64,000 nucleotides of DNA from Triatoma infestans (GCA_011037195.1 JAAEAF010001505.1:62001-126000); one strand, 5' to 3'; counted from the first letter of the stretch, positions 35,612 to 47,399 are shown. Made by a program: numbers and translations. Notes: a model not told the origin generated them from the sequence alone.

Positions 35612-35964
35612 ATCTGTACGTTCTGAATGTCCCTTTTTATGTACTGAAAACTCATTAACCTCAAATTTCATTCCTATACAACAGCTCATACTAATCATCT
35701 AATAGAATAGCTTTCCTGTGCCACAGTACCAGGTAATTCGCTAAAAAGACTGAAGGAAGAGATTACCTTATGATTTGTTACCATCCTGATATGTGACAGA
35801 AGTGAAATGAAGATAATGGTGTGTCTCCTCTGGGGATCTTCTCCAATCCGAAATCCTTTTATTTTATTAACTATTAACTAATGTTACAATTGTAAATTTA
35901 AAAAAAAGAAAAGAAAATAACATTTCTACTTACAATTACTCTGTTGCAATACCACTATAAGTAT

Positions 35965-36135
35965 TTTATGGGTATTTATGAAAATGCTCTAGACAAGATA
36001 ACAAAGCAATAAACTTCATTGAAGAAGGCACATACCAGATGCCGAAACGTTTGACTAGAAACATGATGTCTTAATCAGAAGTCCAAGGAATACCATCAAA
36101 AACAGTGGTAGAATTAAGGAGAAGATATAAAGAAA
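35965..36135 (+). repeat. Hammerhead-like hairpin repeat, second type (copy 2)
   Basis: TTGAAGA, a GGCA...TGCC hairpin and GAAACGTTTGAC occur in order near 36017-36055; one base (C to T) departs from the CTGANGA core. Counterpart of 21760-21895. Confidence 0.45.
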
Positions 36136-36199
36136 AAAAATTTCAAAATTTAATGAACCGTAATTAAATTGTAATATATTTGATAAATCTTTGTTAAAT

Positions 36200-36543
36200 A
36201 AATATTTTAATTTTTAGTATTTTATCCGTCGTAGAAATGCATATTCCATTTGTTCCTGACCAGTTGCGGATTGTCATCCATCGTCAGAAAGCAGATTCTC
36301 AGAAGCATACTCAGAGCAAATTCGTGTAGAGAGTTCACTTCATCGTAATGTTTCTGTTACACTCACACTTGTTGGTTTTCTACGTTCAAGTGAACTCTTT
36401 ACACGAACTTGGTGAATTTGTCCTGGTGATGGATGAAAATCCGAAACCGGTCAGGAACAAATGGAATATGCATGCTACGTCTGATAAAATACCAGATGTT
36501 ATCCGACAATGCGGACCCAACCACATATTCAAATATTTTAATT
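36200..36543. mobile_element. Foldback element with two opposed hammerhead-like cores
   Basis: The element (36213-36530, 318 bp) lies between direct repeats AAATATTTTAATT at 36200-36212 and 36531-36543. The empty site near 21955-21970 has one copy. The arms are inverted: ATGCATATTCCATTTGTTCC at 36236 mirrors GGAACAAATGGAATATGCAT at 36455. On the plus strand the right arm has CTGGTGA, T, a GGAT-GAAA-ATCC hairpin and GAAACCGGTC (36423-36452). On the minus strand the left arm has CTGACGA, the hairpin and GCAACTGGTC. The 70-residue frame crossing the right arm is not a gene. Confidence 0.75.
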
Positions 36544-36642
36544 ATCGCTTTGATAATTAATTGACTTGCTATCGCTAAATAATTGGCTTGTTTTGAAAAT
36601 CTAATAAACGTTTCATATTCTTATTTATCAGTAAGTTTTAAT

Positions 36643-36875
36643 GAGACACAGAGCATCAGAGATGTTTTCCGTGATAGCCTGCTTCTTTTTGTGGTTTCGG
36701 GCGTTTGCTCATCATGAGGATGTTTTTTTTTTCAAACAGTATGATAACATAGACTTGCACAAAGCAAATTTAGTTGATTCACTGATGATCACAAAAAGAA
36801 ACTGAAAAAAGTTGATCACGGAAAATATCTCTGATGCCTTCCAGCTCTGCGGAACCAATCTCAAGAACAATTTAA
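36643..36875. mobile_element. Inverted pair of the GGAAAATGTCTC-type hammerhead element
   Basis: The left part (GAGATGTTTTCCGTGATAGC...GTGGTTTCGGGCG) is the inverted form of the 28811-28954 element, and the right part (GATCACGGAAAATATCTC...CAGCTCTGCGGAACC) is the direct form. The cores are eroded. Copy 1 of the block lacks it near 22180, where TTTTAATG runs directly into the shared downstream sequence. Confidence 0.6.
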
Positions 36876-36989
36876 TATAGTCTATTTTACATATTTCCTA
36901 CTTACAAATATATATATATAATCTTGTACCAAAATATACGAGTTTGTGTAACTACATTTCCCAGCTTGCAGTTGAACTTTTCTTAAATC

Positions 36990-37107
36990 AGGTTTTTTGT
37001 AACGAAAGAATACCGTCCGGAGACCGGCATTGCGCTGAGAAGGCACCGGGCGCCAATGACCATCGATGTTGACGCGCCTTAAATTTTAAAAAACAAAAAA
37101 AAATAAG
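36990..37107 (+). mobile_element. Small A-tailed retroposon
   Basis: A 118-bp GC-rich stretch ending in AAAAAACAAAAAAAAATAAG interrupts sequence that is continuous in the sister block near 22290. The insertion and A-rich tail indicate a short retroposon or the 3' end of a LINE. No tRNA-like boxes are clear. Confidence 0.55.
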
Positions 37108-37234
37108 ATATATTTGAAACACATTTAATTGTCTCTGATTTCTATTACATTCTTTAACCTGGTATTTTGTCTCAAAGTTTAGTTTCGGCCTTGATATCAA
37201 TTTAGTAGCAGGCTATCACACATACATGTTAGTT

Positions 37235-38400
37235 CTCAATAGAGGTTCAAAACCACTTTGAACCGGTTTGCAAAACCTGTTTTTTTTACCATTTTTTTAG
37301 AAGCTGAAACTGCTTTTTTTTCCCTCGGTTGTTCATTATTAAATTATAAAAGTTTGCAAAAGTAGTAAAATTAAAGGTAGATTGAATTTTTTATTTAGAA
37401 ACTAAAAACTATACAAAAATCACAAAATTAATTCAAATTCCAAGCGGCGATTAAGTGAATCATATAATCTTTCACTATTGGGTGTTGTTTCAGCTTTAGC
37501 TCTTGAATAAGCCTATTTTAATAAGGGGAAAACGTCGGTTCACAACAAACCAATTTGAACGTGGCCCCAAACTGAAGACTCAAAATATTTTACTCCGGTA
37601 AATATGACAGGTTTTACTGCCAACCTTCTTTAGAGCAGCTGTATTGGCTGAGCTGGTTGTGACTTGTTTCAATTGGTGTAAATTCCTTTCAATGGATTCT
37701 TTCAAGTCGAATTAACAGATTCAATCAAAAATCTAGATGTTATTTAAATGGCGCAGAATTTATTAAGAAGGTTTTTACAAAATTTGTGTAATACATCCTA
37801 TTTAACTAAATTGATATAATAATTAAGCATCAAACCCACGCTAAGCAGATCATTGATTTGAAGAAATAAATATATATCCTTCAGAAATGTAAAATACGAA
37901 GAAATGAAATATATCCTCAATTATAGAAAATCAATGTACAAGCCGAAGAAATTTTGGCGGGAGATATGGAATTTGTGACGTAACGATGAGTATATAGGTT
38001 CTTCAGTTAAATGGAATGAATACCCATAATTTAGAAAAAAATTATATAATGCTTTTTGTAGTATTCAAACATTAAGTGAACGAGTATTTTCTATCGTCAA
38101 TGATTTTGGCACTAAAATTAGATCCTCATTAAATAAGCTAGATTATTACTTTATTAATAAAAATAATTAATAATAATATTAATATTTCATTTTAATGTTT
38201 TTATTAAGAAAATCAATTGTAAAATATAATTTCGTGAATTAAAATTATATTTCACAAAATATTATTGAAATTTGATATTTATTATACTTTTTTTTTAAAA
38301 TGTAGTAAGTTTTTATTTTGAAAAACCAGTTTGAACATCGGCTAACCAATTTTATATTTAAAAAAAAACGGTTTTGGAAATCTTCCGGATTTTTGGAAGT
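37235..38400 (+). mobile_element. hAT-like DNA transposon remnant
   Basis: At 38058-38169 the plus strand encodes TLSERVFSIVNDFGTKIRSS then LNKLDYYFI, the C-terminal dimerisation motif of hAT transposases (usual form TSaxSERvFSxxG...KRxxLxxxxV). AACCACTTTGAACCGG-like sequence at 37250 and AACCAGTTTGAACATCGG at 38324 mark possible subterminal repeats. Nothing of the N-terminal BED finger or catalytic core remains in frame. Confidence 0.5.
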
Positions 38401-38763
38401 TTTAGTTCTCTAAGAAGTATTTGAACATGATTACATAATAGTCGAAAAAAATGCGTTTAGATCAAATCTCAAAAACACTTGAAATAAAATTTAACAAATA
38501 AGATTCATCAGAACTATCCTAAAACTCAATTTTTCCAGAATAATGTCTCCTAAGTAAAAGTTAATACTTTAGTCGTCAGCCGGTTTCCAGAAAATTTTAT
38601 AGAATTCGGAAACTTTTACTGCAAATTTCCATTTCCGGTTAATCGATTTCTTCAAATTGGAATTGTACATTATATTGATATGCTGTTTAGAGTACACAGA
38701 TCTTAACGTATTGCCGAGAATTATCCAAAATATCAATGTTCCTTTAAAAATATCTTTCAAATA

Positions 38764-38945
38764 GGGGCAAGGTTTGGTAGAGTGGTTATAAGCACACCCT
38801 TATAGCAGAGAGGTCACCAGTTCGAGTTTCACGTATAACTGCTAAATTTACGTCAGTAAGGAAAACATTAATAATAAACTATGTGCTTTTGCCTTGTCCA
38901 CGACCCCTAATTTGATAGTTAGACGTTAAGTCCACCTGAAAAAAA
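38764..38945 (+). mobile_element. tRNA-derived SINE
   Basis: Box-A-like TTTGGTAGAGTGGTTATAAG and box-B-like CCAGTTCGAGTTTC are followed by a body shared with the copy at 63790-63985 (GCGTATAACTGCTAAATTT-like, then GTCCACGAC...CCTAATTTG, then GACGTTAAG..CGCCTGAAA-like). Confidence 0.75.
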
Positions 38946-39119
38946 TAGTCTTTATTTGACTTTTATTTCAAATAAAAATAATAGATATAATATTAGTAAT
39001 TTCTATATCTAAGTTCAAAGCAAATTGTTGGAAATTGCGTAAAAATTATCTCGCAAATTCCAGTTGATCGTTTCTGATCAAAACTTCCGTTGGATTGTAG
39101 AAATATATTTCTGGAGAAG

Positions 39120-39440
39120 ATCCATGAGGAAAACTAGGTTGGAAGAGTTAGATATGAGGAACATAAAGAAAGTTATGGGGATAGTCTCAGATGGAAGGAG
39201 GGCATATCAACAAGGCAAGTTGTAAAAAAAGCTAAAATAGAACGTTAATTTACAAAGGATGAGCGCGAGGAATCAGCCCAAGAAAGCATTCGAGTGAACG
39301 CCTTAGAAATGGTGAGGTCGACGGAGGGAACACTGGAAAGCTGATTTAGAGGAGGAAATGGCTGGTAGAGGTTTGAGGAATGGGTAGAGAATAGTTCTAC
39401 TGGTAGGAAAGAGGGAAATGAAATGAAGCTTATGATAGAA
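39120..39440 (+). pseudogene. Short LINE C-terminal fragment
   Basis: Purine-rich sequence with phrases of the ARNQPKKAFEW and EEEMAGRGLR kind, like the basic tail after the RT in the 43860-44690 fragment. It is broken by stops. Confidence 0.4.
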
Positions 39441-41933
39441 GACAGTACGCTAGTAATTAGCGAGAAATCGAGAAGAGTACCTTCCTAACATTTGCGGTGA
39501 TGGTGCTTAAATCGATATCAAGCTTGAGCTTTCTGCAATTTTTCGATTTTTTGCCGTTCAAACATAATTTCGAAATTTGTCACGATCCCAATATTTTATC
39601 TTGCAGCCAAAGACTTTATCTGTTAATCAAACGACACTGGCATTTCTTAATTTTTGAATTACTAACATTTTCTTCAAACATTTCCAATTGTATCACAACT
39701 TTTTCTTCAAACTTTTAATAATTATCATTATTACCATGTTTGAATAGGTTAATTGGAATCGTTTTATATTTTTGATGACATGTTTTGAAAATGCTTAAGA
39801 TCTATGTTTTTATGTCTTTCATTTATCTGGGGAAACTTAAGAATTTCAGATAATATTTTCATAGAGCATGTCATGGCTCTGTGTTTTATTATTATAATAA
39901 ATATAAATTCTTAGTTTTTTCTTTCTTATATTTTAAATTGTTTGTGTGTCATAATCGATGATTATCGATGTTTGAATATTCGAGGTTTTTTTATGGGGCA
40001 GGTTCTGTTTATGTTTTAATGGTTCAGAAGTGTGGCTTGTGTGTACGATTGTACAGTGATTTAAATACAAGTTTTTTTATGTTATAAACTGTTAATAGTA
40101 ATTTTCTTAATAATACATATCCTCAGTTACCCCATTTCTTACAGAGCATTTTAATCAAGTTTAAATATAAATTTCAATAAAAAGATTCTCCAATAAATTT
40201 TGCATCATCTTCACCAATAACAAACAATAATTGGTTGGTTTCTAATTATTGGGAGATATCAGACATTATTTCCTTGATAGCCTTCTTCAATTTCTTCGTC
40301 AGGTGTTTATGCTATGTTAACCATACTATCATCAGGATTGTCTATGGTTGATGATTTGTCTACTTAAGCACAAGTATTCTCATGATATTCTAATGATGAG
40401 CAAATATGCCTGATGTGAGAGTTCAACCACTCGTTTACTTAGCTATCAAGTCTACTTAATCTAGTCATATACATAGAGAGATTAACCTAAGTATTCACAG
40501 AGACAGAGCATTAACCTAAGCATTCATTGCCCTCAACCATATCTAGCCCCCTAAAGTGATTCTTTCGAGTTATTAAATTTATAGAATATAATTTTTATTT
40601 TGTATGTGAAAACAATGCAGTAATCTATTTCAAAATTAATGTACAGTAAGTAAATAGAGTGTATTATAATGAAGAATTTTTTTTAATAACAAAAAAAAAT
40701 TGCTAGAGGTAATTATAAATTACCTCTAAAAAAAAAAAAACCATTAATAAATTAACTGCTTTTATTAACGTGACATTTCATTATCAATAAAATTTGCAGA
40801 CATCATTTAAGCAAAGATTAGTTAATAGAATATTTTAAAAATAAGTGGTAAATCTTTATTTAATATGAATTTTAAATTGATTTTCTATATAATATTGACT
40901 GCTGAAATACTTTTCACGTTCACTAGCAGCCTAAGCGAATTAGTAAGTATTTTAAATTTTGCATTTTAAATATTTAACGGTTAGTTGAAAAAGTTTTTTT
41001 TTTTCGCTTTCTCTTACAGCACGCAAGAGGAAGTAATGCTTTCGAGACAAATTTTCGTAATTGAGTTTTCTAGAGTCTCTGAAAAAAACTCAAAAGCGGC
41101 AAGCTCTAACTTGATATTTCATGTGCTACAAAGGGTGAAGGAACCGACGACAATAAGATTTTGGTCAAAATTAGTGAACCGGAAGTACTTTACTAAATGC
41201 TTTATTTTTTTTTTTAAATTTTAGCCGGTGTTTGTGAAGGCGGAGTGGTGATATAAGGCTTTCATTTAAAATGCCAATTCTCTATATTATTATTTTACAC
41301 GACCATCTATACAATATTAATTACAATGAATTGCATCGCTAAACTTTCGAGTTTGAAAAAATCGGTTGATCACAGTTTATTTTTGTTTGTTTTTTTATTT
41401 TTCTGCATTTTCTCCACAAATACAGAATTAGTCTCCATCAAACTTGGTATATTGAGTGTATATAAAGAGACTCGTACAAAAACTTTCTTCGGAGAAAAGT
41501 TGATTTTACAATGGCTCTGGTTTAAGGCAAGCCACTGAAAAAACTCAACTCATGCCTCCCTAAAAATCTCCTTTTATTAAGTTTATAATACTGAATAGAA
41601 GTAAACAGTAAAAATTAAATTGCCAGAAGAGAAAGTCTATGAGTGTTTTTTCACCAGATTTTTTTAATTTCTTATCATGCAAAAAGATGTATTACAATCT
41701 GTCAAATGTATTGCAGTCTTCATCATGGATACACACACAGCACCATTTAATAACGAATAATCGGAAGAAGATTTCTTCTTTGAATCCAAGACTTTACCCA
41801 CTTTCTTTGTTTATTTTTCATTTTCGAGTTGGTTCTTTTTCGGCAGAGACAAAATTAATAAAGCAGCTGCTATTTCTCTTTTCCTTGAGGAAATCTTGTG
41901 TGTTTTAAATGATTCTCAGAACTGATGGAGAAG

Positions 41934-42083
41934 TACGTGTAAACGGTCTGAAGGTTACTCTCGAGAGTGCCATGGCGAGTAGCTCTCCGAGAGTGGACTC
42001 ATACAAATTTTACTCTCCCGTCTAATGGGCTCTGAGAGTAACTCTCGAGAGCCTCCACTACGAGTTGCTCACACGTGTAAACG
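41934..42083. repeat. Palindrome-rich segment between 11-bp direct repeats
   Basis: ACGTGTAAACG occurs at about 41935-41945 and again at 42073-42083. Between them ACTCTCGAGAG, itself a palindrome, occurs twice, with further CGAGT/CTC and GAGAGT blocks. It lies in the intron of the 40865 locus. It could be a small non-autonomous transposon with a target duplication, but terminal inverted repeats are not clear. Confidence 0.5.
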
Positions 42084-42337
42084 TACCTTTAAAGATAATT
42101 TCGTAATTAAGGTGCATTAATTAGTAGAAGTGAAAGTGATGTGAGTTTTCAATTCATACTTTTTTGTTTTTGTTTGGGGGGGGGGGTTCTGAGAGGGAAA
42201 TGGTCACATTAAGGTTTCTTAATATTGCCAATTCAATATATTTTATAGTTCTAGCCCCAGCGAAATTTTAAGGAGAACTGTATTTATTGAACAGTAGGAT
42301 GGTTCGAAATCTTGGATAACATCTGGAATTTTATCCA

Positions 42338-42522
42338 TCATAGCATGCATATTTTTGATGTTTCTGACTGCTTTCAGATTTTCATCTATCTTCAGAATAA
42401 GGCTAATCAAATAGTGTTGAGAGTTGCTTCAACTTCAACTAACAAGAACTTGATTAGCCTTGCAACAATGGATGAAAATCCGAAAGCGGTCAGGAACATA
42501 AAAAATAAGCATGCTTCGACGA
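42338..42522. mobile_element. Foldback element with eroded hammerhead-like core
   Basis: The left arm (42338-42410) and right arm (42449-42522) are inverted: AAGGCTAATCAA mirrors TTGATTAGCCTT, and AGCATGCATATTTTTGATGTT mirrors AACATAAAAAATAAGCATGC loosely. The right arm keeps GGAT-GAAA-ATCC and GAAAGCGGTC; the CTGANGA block is lost. It is a relative of 36213-36530. Confidence 0.6.
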
Positions 42523-43859
42523 CTAAAGCCCAAGAAATTGTAAAGTTTTGTGAATGTTTCAAACCCTGACTATAATAGTTTTAGGAGGAAACCTGTTAAT
42601 ATGACAAATCTTTTAAACGTCCTAAACACTTGTTACAATTTTTTTGTTTTTTTGTTTTAATTGTGCCCTAGGTTTGTAAGGAACGTACAGTTGAATATAG
42701 TACGAATTTATCAGAAATTAAAAAAGAAAACTACCCAAGTATTCCAGTGACAAATCCATCTAAGACTGATTATATTGAAATATGAGGAATGTGAAAAACA
42801 TCTTAAAAATGCTTTTGGCACAGGTTTTGCTAGTATAATTACAGATTTATTGGGTACTGGGTAACAAAAGTAGAAAACTAACCAATCAAAATTAGAATAA
42901 AATTCACTAGAAATTTATTGGAAAAAGAAAAGTGTGTAAAAAAAAAAATCGCTTTAATAGAATTATTTCTACACAAGTACATAATGTGTTTAGAAAATTT
43001 TTACATCTGCCTAAGATAAGCGCCTCTTTTAGAAAATATATTTTTAATTTCCTTTTGTTTTTCAAAGCTAGGATCTAAATTGTTATTTAGCAATCACAGT
43101 TCAGCTATATCTGTTTAAAAAATATTTTATAAAAGTTTTATATCTTTCCATATAAACTTTTTAAATTTCAAAATTATTATTTGAAATAGTTTAATATTCA
43201 AAATAATCGATTTAACTTTATTGAATATAAGAATCCGTTTGGACCCTTTGTTTAACCCCAATTGCTATGAACTCAACAGGAGTTGTATTGCTACCTGGGT
43301 AAATATTCCACACCAAGTTAAGCTTCATACTGAATACTATTGGAATTTTAAATGCTCTTTAAAATATCTTTATTTGCCTCTTACATTTTTTTTATAATGT
43401 TAAATATTTTAATTTTTTTAAGAGCGCCAATTTGTAAACGCTAGTGGCCTCATGGCCTTCTGCATTGATCTCTAATCTTATAGAGTAATGTCACTTGGGT
43501 ATATTCAAATAAATATTGCTAAATTTTTATTATATTTTTGATTTCTTTAATTTCTCAAAAACAGAGAAAATTTGGCTGACTCTCGACTACTTGTAAGTCT
43601 ACCTGAAAGAGGTTATCTGTACAGAAATTCTCGTAATATCGAATTATAAAAAGCAATTCTTTCTCTAGGGATTTCTGCGTAGGCCTTCACATCAATAAAT
43701 GCCAAATGCCAGTGGCAAGCACTATAGAGAAGTTGGTATAGAGAAGTGATTGATTCTTGTGGTGCAGAAGATCTATCAGGATAATGTATACTGTAAAAGC
43801 AGGGAAGAATATTCCAAGCCTCCAAGGGCCTAAAACAGGCGTGTTGCCTGTCGCCAATT

Positions 43860-44690
43860 ATTTAAAATGTACTGTATAGGTGGCTCAGAAAACTGGAAAG
43901 GTATGGGGTTGCACATTGAAGATGAACTCCTTTGTACTTTATTCTTTGCGGACGGCCAGGTGGGTATAACCAAGGATAAAGAAGATCTAGAACTGATGAT
44001 GAGGAAGCTGAAGATTTATATTCAAGTTGGGATGTGACGACAAATTGTAATAAGACAGAGAACATGGTGGGAGTAGGAAGTGAGAAGGAGGATTTATTGG
44101 TAGACGGAGAGAAATGTAGGAGGACTAAGTATTTCAAGTTCTTGGATTCGGTTTTGAACAAGGAAGTGCGCGTTAGAAGTGGCCCGAAAAGAGGTTAGGC
44201 TCCACCCAGCAATATGGAATCAAACTCTCAAAATTAATAAAAAACGAATCTTCTACTCAATAATAGAAGGAATCCTCGCATACGGATCGGAAACGGGCTA
44301 CTACAAAAAAGATGTGCGCGAAGATAAATACATTGGAAATGGATTACTGGAAGAAGTGATTGAAAAAAAACGAGAAGAGATAGATTGAGAAGTGAAGATA
44401 TAAGGAAGAAAATGGAGGTTAAGGAGACTATGGAGGTAAGATTAGTAAAAGTGATATGGACACCTCAGGAAGATGGTCAGAGAAGATGATGAGAGAGTGG
44501 AATCCGGAGAGAAAGAGAAGACGAGGAAGACCAGCCCGAAGATGGGAAGAGGATGTAGAAGAGTAGATGGCAGGTAGAGTACTGCGAGAAGGTAACTAGT
44601 GGTGTGGTGTGGGAGAGAGATTTCTAGAGAGACAATTTGACCTGATGGCAATTCAGCAGAATGGAAACGCCGGGAAAGTAAGTAAGTAAG
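43860..44690 (+). pseudogene. RT-to-tail fragment of a non-LTR retrotransposon
   Basis: Scattered frames give TLFFADGQVGITKDKEDLEL (the A-x-DD box reads ADG), then NKTENMVG, DGEKCRRTKYFKFLDS, IIEGILAYGSET and a basic tail GRWSEKMMREWNPERKRRRG. This order is the end of an RTE/Jockey-like RT protein. A GTAAGTAAGTAAG simple tail at 44679 may be its 3' end. Confidence 0.7.
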
Positions 44691-45039
44691 CGGGATGTTT
44701 CAAATATTCAATCTCTTCCTTCAGATTCTTCAGACGAAAAAACTCTGGAAACCGCCCAATGCTCCCTTTATAAGTGAAAGCTAACTTAATATAAAAAAGA
44801 CATTATTCTGTTTTTGTCCAAATGTCGACCATTCAACAATTCATACTCGAATTACTTACGAATGTTTACTTTAAATCTTTAATTCATTAACTTCTTGTCC
44901 AACATTGCCAAATTTGTGAGAAGATAGTTACATTCATAATAGAAACTGGGAAAGAGTAAAATAGAACTTTGCTCTGGAAAGCCTCTTGAAACTGAGACAG
45001 GCTAAAAACTGGCCAGGCTTCATGTATGACTGAAGAAGC

Positions 45040-45310
45040 ACCTGAGCTATTTATCGAACTGAGTAAAAATATGCTTCGCTTGCTGACAGGTTTCCGCAGA
45101 TTTTGTTTTACACAACCCAGGGGTAACTAGCAAGCTATTGTGTATGCACATTCCGAAGGGAGATGAAGGAGACTCCACTCCTGACAAGCTGCGACGCGTT
45201 CGTCCAAAGAAGACATAAAAGCCTGTGTTATTCCTCCCACAGGTGTTGGAGGAGGCTATATCTTCGCACATTCTCGAATGTCTTTGGGAAATTAAACTGG
45301 AAGGAATGGG
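45040..45310 (+). pseudogene. Fragment resembling a retroelement C-terminal region
   Basis: Segments such as NMLRLLTGFRRF and SSHILECLWEIKLEGMG recall the post-RNase H tail of I/R1-type elements, but with stops and shifts. Weak assignment. Confidence 0.35.
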
Positions 45311-45319
45311 GTGAGATAT

Positions 45320-46990
45320 CCTTTTAAGTTCGTTTTTTCAAGTCAGTTTAGCACAAGAGAGGTCGGATAGAAAGGTCACATCCAATACTAGTAGGTATGG
45401 CCACTATAAAAAAAAAAAGAAAAAAATTAAAAATAGATTCATATACTTTATTTCTCATTTCAGTTTTCACAAATTTTAAAAATACATAGTACACAGTTTC
45501 TGGTATTATGTCAACTTACAAGCCACAGTATACCACAGTTGGTATATCAACTGCCATTATTTAAAATAGAATTGTTTATACAAGGGCAGGTAAATTAATT
45601 AGAGAAAGAAAAAAATAATAGTCAAACAAGTTTCGAATGTTTTATTTTATTTTTTGAAATATCACAAAAATGATCTGTCGTAATTAAATTTGATTTTCGC
45701 TCGAGCCTTTTAGGGCTCGTATAAAACAAAGCGTATTTTTGGAAATAAATAAATTAATCACCTGATTTAAAATTCTAAATATTCTTTTATTTACTTTTTC
45801 AAAAATAGTTGTTTATTAAACAGTGTGTAAAAGTAATGTTTATAGTGAATATATCATGCGATGAATATTCAATTTGGGGGGGAGGGAACCGTATTTAATT
45901 GGTTCTTAACTTATATGAAAATAAAAAAATATAAAAAGTTACTATTACTGAGGATATACTTAAATTCCCAAATCAAATCTGTTCTCACTCTTTTTATCTG
46001 CTCTCGCTAGCATAACCTCAAATCCATTGCTATTTGGATATTTTTTGCAATACGTTTATGTTTCCCCGTATTGCCGCGTAGATGTCGGGCTAATTAGAAT
46101 TGATTAATATTACTTTACGTCACTTGTGAGAAAAAAGGTAATGGTTGCTTTTACTTTTTGTCACTTGTGATTGAATGTATAATTTTACTCACTATTTTTT
46201 ATTTAATAATTTTCATATTATTTAGCGGTTGATGGAAAAAAAAATTTTTTTTTTCTTTAAAACTAACATAAAACTATTCGTTTTTATTTAAAAAAAAATA
46301 AAATAAATAAACAAATAAAAAAAAACTTTCGAGAGAAGTGCTCAAACAACTCAATTTTGTATCAATTAAATGCAGACACAAAAAAGCTTCTCACTTCATT
46401 TTCTTCACCATCACCAGTAAACCTAGTGTTTTGCCCCCCATTCTTCACTTAAAAAGCAATAAAAAACCAATTACTGCACGTCAATGTATAAAAAGTATTT
46501 CAATTTAACTTTACCTCTTACTTTACCCGGAGCAAGTGAATATATTAATTGAAAGACATTTATTTGGTATGTGCTTTTTTTTCCTCTCATTTCTGCTTGG
46601 TACTAATATTTTTTTACAGATTTAAAGGAGGTGTCATTAATTAAAGCAAAGTTAGAAAAAAAAGAATCGAGCAGTTTCCATGACAACAATAATGCAATAT
46701 ACAATTATATATGTATATATATTTTTGGCAACCTGAAACCAATAAATTTTGCAACCAGCTGATTATTTATATTAATTTATTCATTCCATCTATCCCCTCC
46801 CTCTAAAACAACTTTCCCAGTTTAATATTTCATACACAATTCGGCGTGGTACTGCCACTATGGTAACCATAAATGGTGATTAAAATTGTCTACATTTTGA
46901 TTTGCAATAATTATGTGAGAGTCCATATACTGAAAAGATTTCATCAATAGCAGAAGAGAAAGTTAAATATAGCTAGGAGGCAACATATTT
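45320..46990. other. Intergenic AT-rich DNA, nothing recognised
   Basis: Homopolymer runs and stops in all frames. No ORF of interest, repeat structure or known motif was seen. Confidence 0.5.
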
Positions 46991-47011
46991 TAGTTAAAAA
47001 ATATGTTACGA

Positions 47012-47015
<4 letters not shown>

Positions 47016-47042
<27 letters not shown>
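47016..47042 (+). repeat. (CA)n microsatellite
   Basis: Perfect dinucleotide run; a second (CA)n lies at 47344-47380. Confidence 0.95.
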
Positions 47043-47047
<5 letters not shown>

Positions 47048-47104
47048 AGCTTCTCTTACTGCAATTTACATAACTTTGATTGATTGATTTATTTATTCAG
47101 GGAT

Positions 47105-47330
47105 AACCCAGTCATAAATTTCATACATAACTGAAAATTTATATAACAAAAAAGTCCTACTTCCGAAAAACCGATTTTCCAAAAAAAAAAAAACCTGGAA
47201 AAGCAATAGTATAAATTGGTATTTCCGGTCAATAAATTTTGACCAAAACGTCACGATCGCGTCATCTAGTAACACTTAAACGAAATATCAAATTTAAGCT
47301 TTTTACGAATTTTGGTTTTTGTGTTATGCT
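47105..47330 (-). repeat. Copy of the unclassified dispersed repeat (inverted)
   Basis: On the minus strand the landmarks of the 55840 copy recur: AAGCTTAAATTTGA, a TTTTGGTCAAAAT-like stretch and ACCGGAAATACCAATT, then a poly-T. It lies between two (CA)n runs. Confidence 0.5.
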
Positions 47331-47342
47331 GACTTCCCTTCT

Positions 47343-47381
<39 letters not shown>

Positions 47382-47399
47382 TATTTCTAATAACCACTT

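Larger units (their letters stand above)
30690..37165 (+). repeat. Segmental duplication, copy 2 (pairs with 17970-22330)
   Basis: Same order as copy 1, with these differences: an additional cysteine exon (31453-31944), a 54-bp satellite (33894-34163), an insert at about 34935-35943, two hammerhead elements (36213-36530 and 36643-36875) and a small A-tailed retroposon (36990-37107). Exons are more diverged between copies than introns and flanks. Confidence 0.85.
40865..42863 (+). pseudogene. Frameshifted member of the secreted family
   Basis: Exon 1 (40865-40942) encodes MNFKLIFYIILTAEILFTFT then SSLSEL, a signal peptide ending at GTAAGT; its end resembles that of the 26-103 exon. The best second exon starts at 42672 after CCCTAG, phase 0, with one early cysteine, and stops after 37 codons at 42783-42785. 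The next frame continues with EECEKHLKNAFGTGFASIIT to a stop near 42861, resembling the region after the basic site in the 31453 exon, so a one-base shift near 42780 probably broke it. The six-cysteine module is absent. If the shift is an assembly error, a 26 + about 63 residue protein results. Confidence in the signal exon is good; in exon 2, moderate. Confidence 0.5.

Noticed and set aside
42312..42569. 85-codon ORF with a MDENPKAVRN segment; similar ORF at 36348-36560
   Set aside because: The shared MDENPK segment is the translation of the hammerhead hairpin of foldback elements, not a protein motif.
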